Assembly: GCA_902762355.1 (NCBI GenBank)
Contig: CACWNR010000008.1
Coordinates: 62,001-126,000 of the forward strand
From: an uncultured Bacteroidales bacterium
GTDB lineage: Bacteria; Bacteroidota; Bacteroidia; Bacteroidales; Paludibacteraceae
Direction: 5' to 3'
Length of the DNA stretch: 64,000 bases
In this document: in pieces, positions 60,428 through 64,000 of the stretch
Layout of the letters: each line of letters begins with the position of its first letter
Numbering within the stretch: the first letter of the stretch is position 1
Made by a program: the position numbers and the translations under genes
The notes under the pieces: generated by a model
The model's input: only the letters and a program-made list of their open reading frames with translations
What the model was told of the DNA's origin: nothing
The model's database searches: none

Positions 60428-61375
60428 TGCACAACAAATAGCAGCCTTGTTAGGCGGACAGTTGTATGGCAACGCGAATGCCATGGTAAGTGACGTGGCT
60501 CCGATTGAGAGCGCGGAAGCGAAGCATCTGACCTTCCTTACGGATGAGAAATACTTGCCGTACCTGCAGAACACGAAAGCCGGCGTGGTACTCATCACGC
60601 GCAGCCTCGTAGAAGGTAAGATCGCTTTCCCGGAAGGCGAAGGCAAATCAGGTGGCGCAGTCATTCTGGTGGACAACGCCCGCGGCGCGATGGGACAACT
60701 GCTGTCGATGGTGTCGAAAGCGATGTTCCCGGCTAAGAAAGGCATTGAGCAACCCTCGTTCATCAGCGAAGGCGTGGTTGTTCCCGAGGATGCGTACGTA
60801 GGTGCGTTCGCATACATAGGCAAGAACGTGCGTCTGGGCGCACGTGTGCAGATCTACCCGAACGTGTATATCGGCGATAATGTGGTGATCGGCGACGGCA
60901 CGATCCTCTACGCAGGTGTTCGTGTCTATGCCAACTGCCAGATCGGTAAGGCTTGTATCCTGCATGCCGGCGTAGTGATCGGCGCAGATGGATTCGGTTT
61001 TGAACCGGACGCACAGGGCGTGAACCAGAAGATCCCGCAGATAGGCAATGTGATCATCGAGGACGATGTGGAGCTGGGTGCCAACACCTGGATAACCTCG
61101 TGCAGATTGCGCATAACGTAGAGGTGGGCGAGAGCTCGTTCCTCTGTGCACAGGTAGGTATCGCCGGCAGCACGAAGGTCGGCAAGCATTGTATATTAAC
61201 CGGACAGGTAGGCGTAGCCGGCCATATCGAGATAGCCGACAACTGTATCTTCGGTGCGCAGTCAGGCGTATCGGGTTCGGTACGCAAACCGGGTATGTAC
61301 ATGGGTTCGCCGGCTATCGATGCCAGCATTTGGCGTCGCGCTGCGGTGAAGTTCAAACAATCAGGACAGAGATAA
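60417..61375 (+). pseudogene. lpxD: UDP-3-O-acylglucosamine N-acyltransferase, frameshifted by an internal deletion
   Basis: Adds the second acyl chain in lipid A synthesis. The first frame (60417 to about 61088) holds the N-terminal domain ([10 protein letters not shown]), hexapeptide repeats and [14 protein letters not shown], then ends out of frame after DDVELGANT. The second frame resumes at [14 protein letters not shown] and continues to the normal C terminus at 61375. Compared with family members, about 17 residues plus one base (roughly 52 bases) are missing at 61088/61089. Upstream and downstream parts are otherwise well preserved. It is either a recent lesion or an assembly error, since LpxD is normally required. 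Confidence 0.85.
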
Positions 61376-61386
61376 TACTAAATAGA

Positions 61387-62289
61387 ATGAAACAACACAC
61401 CATCAAAGAGAGTTTTTCTCTCAGTTCGGTGGGCCTCCACACAGGCCTTCAGATCACGGCGACCTTCCAACCGGCGCCTGCTAATACAGGCGTACGCCTG
61501 CGTCGCATTGACCTTCCCAAACAACCTTGTTATCAGGCTTTGGCTGACTACGTGTCGGGTACAGAGCGCGGTACGGTGTTGGAGCACGGTAAATGGAAGA
61601 TCTCCACGGTAGAGCATGCGCTGAGTGCGTTATACGCCATGGGCGTGGACAACTGCCTGATCGATATCGATGCACCCGAGATGCCTATTCTCGACGGTAG
61701 TGCGCGTATGTTCATCAAGGAGATTCAGCGCGTGGGACTGGAGGAACAGGATGCCGAGCAGAATGTGTTTATAGTGACCGAACCGATCGAGTACATCTCC
61801 GAGCACGGAAACATCATGCGTATCGAACCGTGTGACCATTATGAGGTGGACGTGACGATCGCTTTCCCGTCGCTCTTCCTGCGTGAGCAGCACGCTACGC
61901 TGACGGACTTGACCAAGTACCCCAAAGAGATAGCTGCGGCGCGTACGTTCTGCTTCGTGCGCGAGATAGAACCGCTGTTGCGCGTAGGACTCATCAAGGG
62001 TGGTGACCTCAAGAACGCACTCGTGATCTACGAGACCGAGATGTCACAGGATGGTATGGATTATTTCTGCGACAAGATGGGACAGCCGCATTTGGATGCC
62101 AAGAAACTCGGTTATCTCTCGCCGCTGAACTATCAGAACGAACCGGCTCGGCATAAACTGCTGGACGTCATCGGTGACCTGTCGCTCTTGGGTATGCGTA
62201 TCCAAGGCCGCATCGTGACCTACAAGCCGGGACATACTTTCAACACGCAATGTGTGCGTAAACTTAGAAACCAAATTTTATCAGAATAA
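61387..62289 (+). CDS. lpxC: UDP-3-O-acyl-N-acetylglucosamine deacetylase, without FabZ fusion
   Basis: Zinc deacetylase, the committed step of lipid A synthesis. The 300-residue protein has KESFSLSSVGLHTG, zinc-ligand His in STVEHALSALYAMG, the second His and Asp in RHKLLDVIGDL, and the active-site KPGHTFNTQCVRKL. In many Bacteroidota LpxC is fused to FabZ, about 460 residues in all; here it stops right after the LpxC domain and no fabZ follows. The ATG at 61387 is used; lpxA starts in the stop codon. Confidence 0.92.
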   Translation: MKQHTIKESFSLSSVGLHTGLQITATFQPAPANTGVRLRRIDLPKQPCYQALADYVSGTERGTVLEHGKWKISTVEHALSALYAMGVDNCLIDIDAPEMPILDGSARMFIKEIQRVGLEEQDAEQNVFIVTEPIEYISEHGNIMRIEPCDHYEVDVTIAFPSLFLREQHATLTDLTKYPKEIAAARTFCFVREIEPLLRVGLIKGGDLKNALVIYETEMSQDGMDYFCDKMGQPHLDAKKLGYLSPLNYQNEPARHKLLDVIGDLSLLGMRIQGRIVTYKPGHTFNTQCVRKLRNQILSE

Positions 62290-63059
62290 TGATATCTCCT
62301 TTAGCTTCCATTCATCCCGAGGCGAAGATCGGTGAGAATGTAGAGATCGGTCCGTTTGTATTCATCGACCGAGATGTAGAGATCGGCGACGGTTGTATTA
62401 TCGACTCGAACGCCACGATCTGCCAATACACCAAATTAGGCAAGAACTGCCATGTGTTCCCGTCGGCGGTTATCGGTGCCATCCCGCAGGATCTGAAGTT
62501 CCACGGCGAGGTGACTTGGACCATCATCGGCGACAACTGTGTGCTGCGTGAGTTCGTGACCGTTCACCGCGGTACGTTCAGCAAAGAGAAGACCGTCATC
62601 GGTAACAACAACCTCATCATGGCGTACTGCCACGTGGCGCATGACTGCGCGTTGGGCAACAACATCATCATGTCTAACTGCACGCAGTTGGCCGGCGAAG
62701 TGGTCGTAGATGACTTCGCGATCATCGGCGGTGGTACGCTGGTGCACCAGTTCAGCCATATCGGTGGTCATGTGATGATCCAGGGCGGCTCGAAAGTGAA
62801 CAAAGACATCCCGCCGTTCATCATCGCAGCCCGCGAACCGATCGCTTATTGCGGTGTAAACTCGGTAGGACTCAACCGTCGCGGCTTCACGCCCGAGCAG
62901 ATCCATACCATCCAAGAGGTGTACCGTATGATCTATCAGGGCGGAATGAATACGACCCAGGCGCTGGAGCATATCGAGGCGGACATGCCCGCATCGAAAG
63001 AGCGCGATATGATTCTGGAATTTGTAAAAGCATCCACAAGAGGAATAGTAAGAGCATAA
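62289..63059 (+). CDS. lpxA: UDP-N-acetylglucosamine acyltransferase
   Basis: Transfers the first 3-hydroxyacyl chain in lipid A synthesis. The 256-residue left-handed beta-helix protein begins [20 protein letters not shown], has the catalytic His in [12 protein letters not shown], and the acyl-length region [19 protein letters not shown]. The C-terminal helical domain is normal. Overlaps lpxC by one base and precedes glnS by one base. Confidence 0.95.
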   Translation: MISPLASIHPEAKIGENVEIGPFVFIDRDVEIGDGCIIDSNATICQYTKLGKNCHVFPSAVIGAIPQDLKFHGEVTWTIIGDNCVLREFVTVHRGTFSKEKTVIGNNNLIMAYCHVAHDCALGNNIIMSNCTQLAGEVVVDDFAIIGGGTLVHQFSHIGGHVMIQGGSKVNKDIPPFIIAAREPIAYCGVNSVGLNRRGFTPEQIHTIQEVYRMIYQGGMNTTQALEHIEADMPASKERDMILEFVKASTRGIVRA

Positions 63060-63060
63060 T

Positions 63061-64000
63061 ATGGAAGAGCAAGAGAAAAGTCTCAATTTCATTGAGCAAA
63101 TCGTAGAGCAAGACTTGGCAGAAGGTAAGAACGACGGACGTATTCAGACGCGTTTCCCGCCAGAACCGAACGGATACCTGCATATCGGTCACGTCAAGGC
63201 CATCTGCATGGACTTCGGTATCGCGGAGAAATACAACGGCGTTTGTAACCTGCGTTTCGATGACACGAACCCTGCCAAAGAGGACACGGAATACGTAGAG
63301 ACCATCGAGCGGGACATCGCTTGGTTGGGCTTCAAGTGGGGTAAGATCTTCTATGCCTCCGATTATTTCCAGCAGCTCTACGACCTCGCTATCCGTTTCA
63401 TCAAAGAGGGCAAGGCTTATGTGGACGAGCAGACGGCTGAGCAGATTGCTGAGCAGAAAGGTACGCCGACCGAACCCGGTGTGGCTTCGCCTTATCGTGA
63501 CCGTCCGATTGAAGAGAACCTGCGTCTTTTCGAGGCGATGCAGCGCGGTGAGATAGAGGAAGGTAAGATGGTGCTCCGTGCCAAGATCGACATGGCGAAC
63601 CCGAATATGCATTTCCGTGACCCGATCATGTATCGTATCATCACTTCCCACCCGCACCATCGTACGGGTACGAAATGGAAGGTCTATCCGATGTACGATT
63701 TTGCCCATGGTCAGAGCGATTATTTCGAGGGCGTGACGCATAGTATCTGTACGCTCGAGTTCGAGGTACACCGTCCGTTATACGACTATTTCCTCGACCA
63801 GATAACCGGCGAGAACTTCGCAGGTTTGAGTCCTTACGGACCCGACTATCGTCCGAAACAGCGTGAGTTCAACCGCCTCAATATCACCTACACCGTGATG
63901 TCGAAGCGTAAGATGCTGCAGCTCGTCAAGGAAGGTCTGGTAGCCGGTTGGGACGACCCGCGTATGCCGACCGTCTGCGGTCTGCGTCGCCGTGGTTACA
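63061..64000 (+). CDS. glnS: Glutaminyl-tRNA synthetase (3' end outside window)
   Basis: Charges tRNA-Gln. The frame is open from ATG 63061 to the window edge, about 313 residues. The class I signature [15 protein letters not shown] (HIGH) lies near residue 38, [15 protein letters not shown] follows, and the MSK motif is in [10 protein letters not shown]. The protein is incomplete at the C terminus, lacking the anticodon-binding beta barrels. It is the last gene of the run starting with the HD hydrolase. Confidence 0.95.
   Translation, partial: MEEQEKSLNFIEQIVEQDLAEGKNDGRIQTRFPPEPNGYLHIGHVKAICMDFGIAEKYNGVCNLRFDDTNPAKEDTEYVETIERDIAWLGFKWGKIFYASDYFQQLYDLAIRFIKEGKAYVDEQTAEQIAEQKGTPTEPGVASPYRDRPIEENLRLFEAMQRGEIEEGKMVLRAKIDMANPNMHFRDPIMYRIITSHPHHRTGTKWKVYPMYDFAHGQSDYFEGVTHSICTLEFEVHRPLYDYFLDQITGENFAGLSPYGPDYRPKQREFNRLNITYTVMSKRKMLQLVKEGLVAGWDDPRMPTVCGLRRRGY

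Overview
The window is a gene-dense stretch of a Bacteroidales (phylum Bacteroidota) chromosome. The evidence is the promoter type (a TTTG box and a TAnnTTTG box spaced almost invariantly), the gene neighbourhoods (ftsK-lolA-trxB, DUF4271-hemD-rnpA-yidD, HD-lpxD-lpxC-lpxA), serine palmitoyltransferase, a fused NfnAB-type flavoprotein, a DUF4476 protein and a radical SAM/lipoprotein pair. The genus cannot be fixed from this sequence. Most of the window is housekeeping DNA of roughly 50% GC; a stretch near 47-51.5 kb is visibly more AT-rich.

Layout. 1-6.1 kb: ftsK (5' end outside the window), lolA, trxB and a PcrA-type helicase. 6.1-7.8 kb, minus strand: udk and a split chromate-transporter pair. 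7.9-16 kb: an envelope-biogenesis run (lipoprotein, SurA-like isomerase, OstA/LptA-like protein, beta-barrel protein) followed by dnaG, a radical SAM protein and a glycosyltransferase. 16-17.5 kb: tRNA-Glu, rpsT and an AraC-type regulator. 17.6-25.2 kb, minus strand: a probable seven-gene operon (START-like protein, psd, deoC, fused nfnAB, PBP4-type dacB, birA, rfbB). 25.8-30.4 kb: OmpA/TPR lipoprotein, small membrane protein, mutL and a metallophosphatase. 30.5-37.3 kb: acpP-fabF, a small winged-helix protein, asd, U32 peptidase, DUF4271, hemD, rnpA, yidD, trmD. 37.3-41.4 kb: a candidate small RNA, psuK-psuG, a 5'-nucleotidase C-terminal-domain protein and a small lipoprotein/radical SAM-SPASM pair. 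41.4-45.2 kb, minus strand: mdh (frameshifted), serine palmitoyltransferase, an SDR reductase and an LD-carboxypeptidase. 45.4-46.8 kb: an odd secreted repeat protein and a REP-associated tyrosine transposase (RAYT).

47.1-51.5 kb is the most interesting part. It is an AT-richer four-gene operon bounded by two copies of a paired-hairpin REP-like element, the left copy lying just behind the RAYT gene. The operon encodes a TerB-like protein, a voltage-gated-type K+ channel, a membrane-anchored AAA+ ATPase carrying a TerB-like region and a grafted FtsK-gamma DNA-binding domain, and a membrane-anchored NUC1-type nuclease. I infer an uncharacterised stress or defence module.

51.6-64 kb: an orphan gene with a structured leader, a DUF4476 protein behind tandem dyad repeats, uxaB-uxaA (galacturonate catabolism), comF, nadB, an NlpC/P60 hydrolase, tRNA-Leu, then an HD hydrolase, lpxD (frameshifted), lpxC, lpxA and the start of glnS. 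Both mdh and lpxD carry small internal deletions that shift the frame; these are either real lesions or assembly errors. Another recurring theme is heptanucleotide tandem repeats inside the signal-peptide codons of two consecutive envelope genes and inside a glycosyltransferase gene, a possible phase-variation mechanism.
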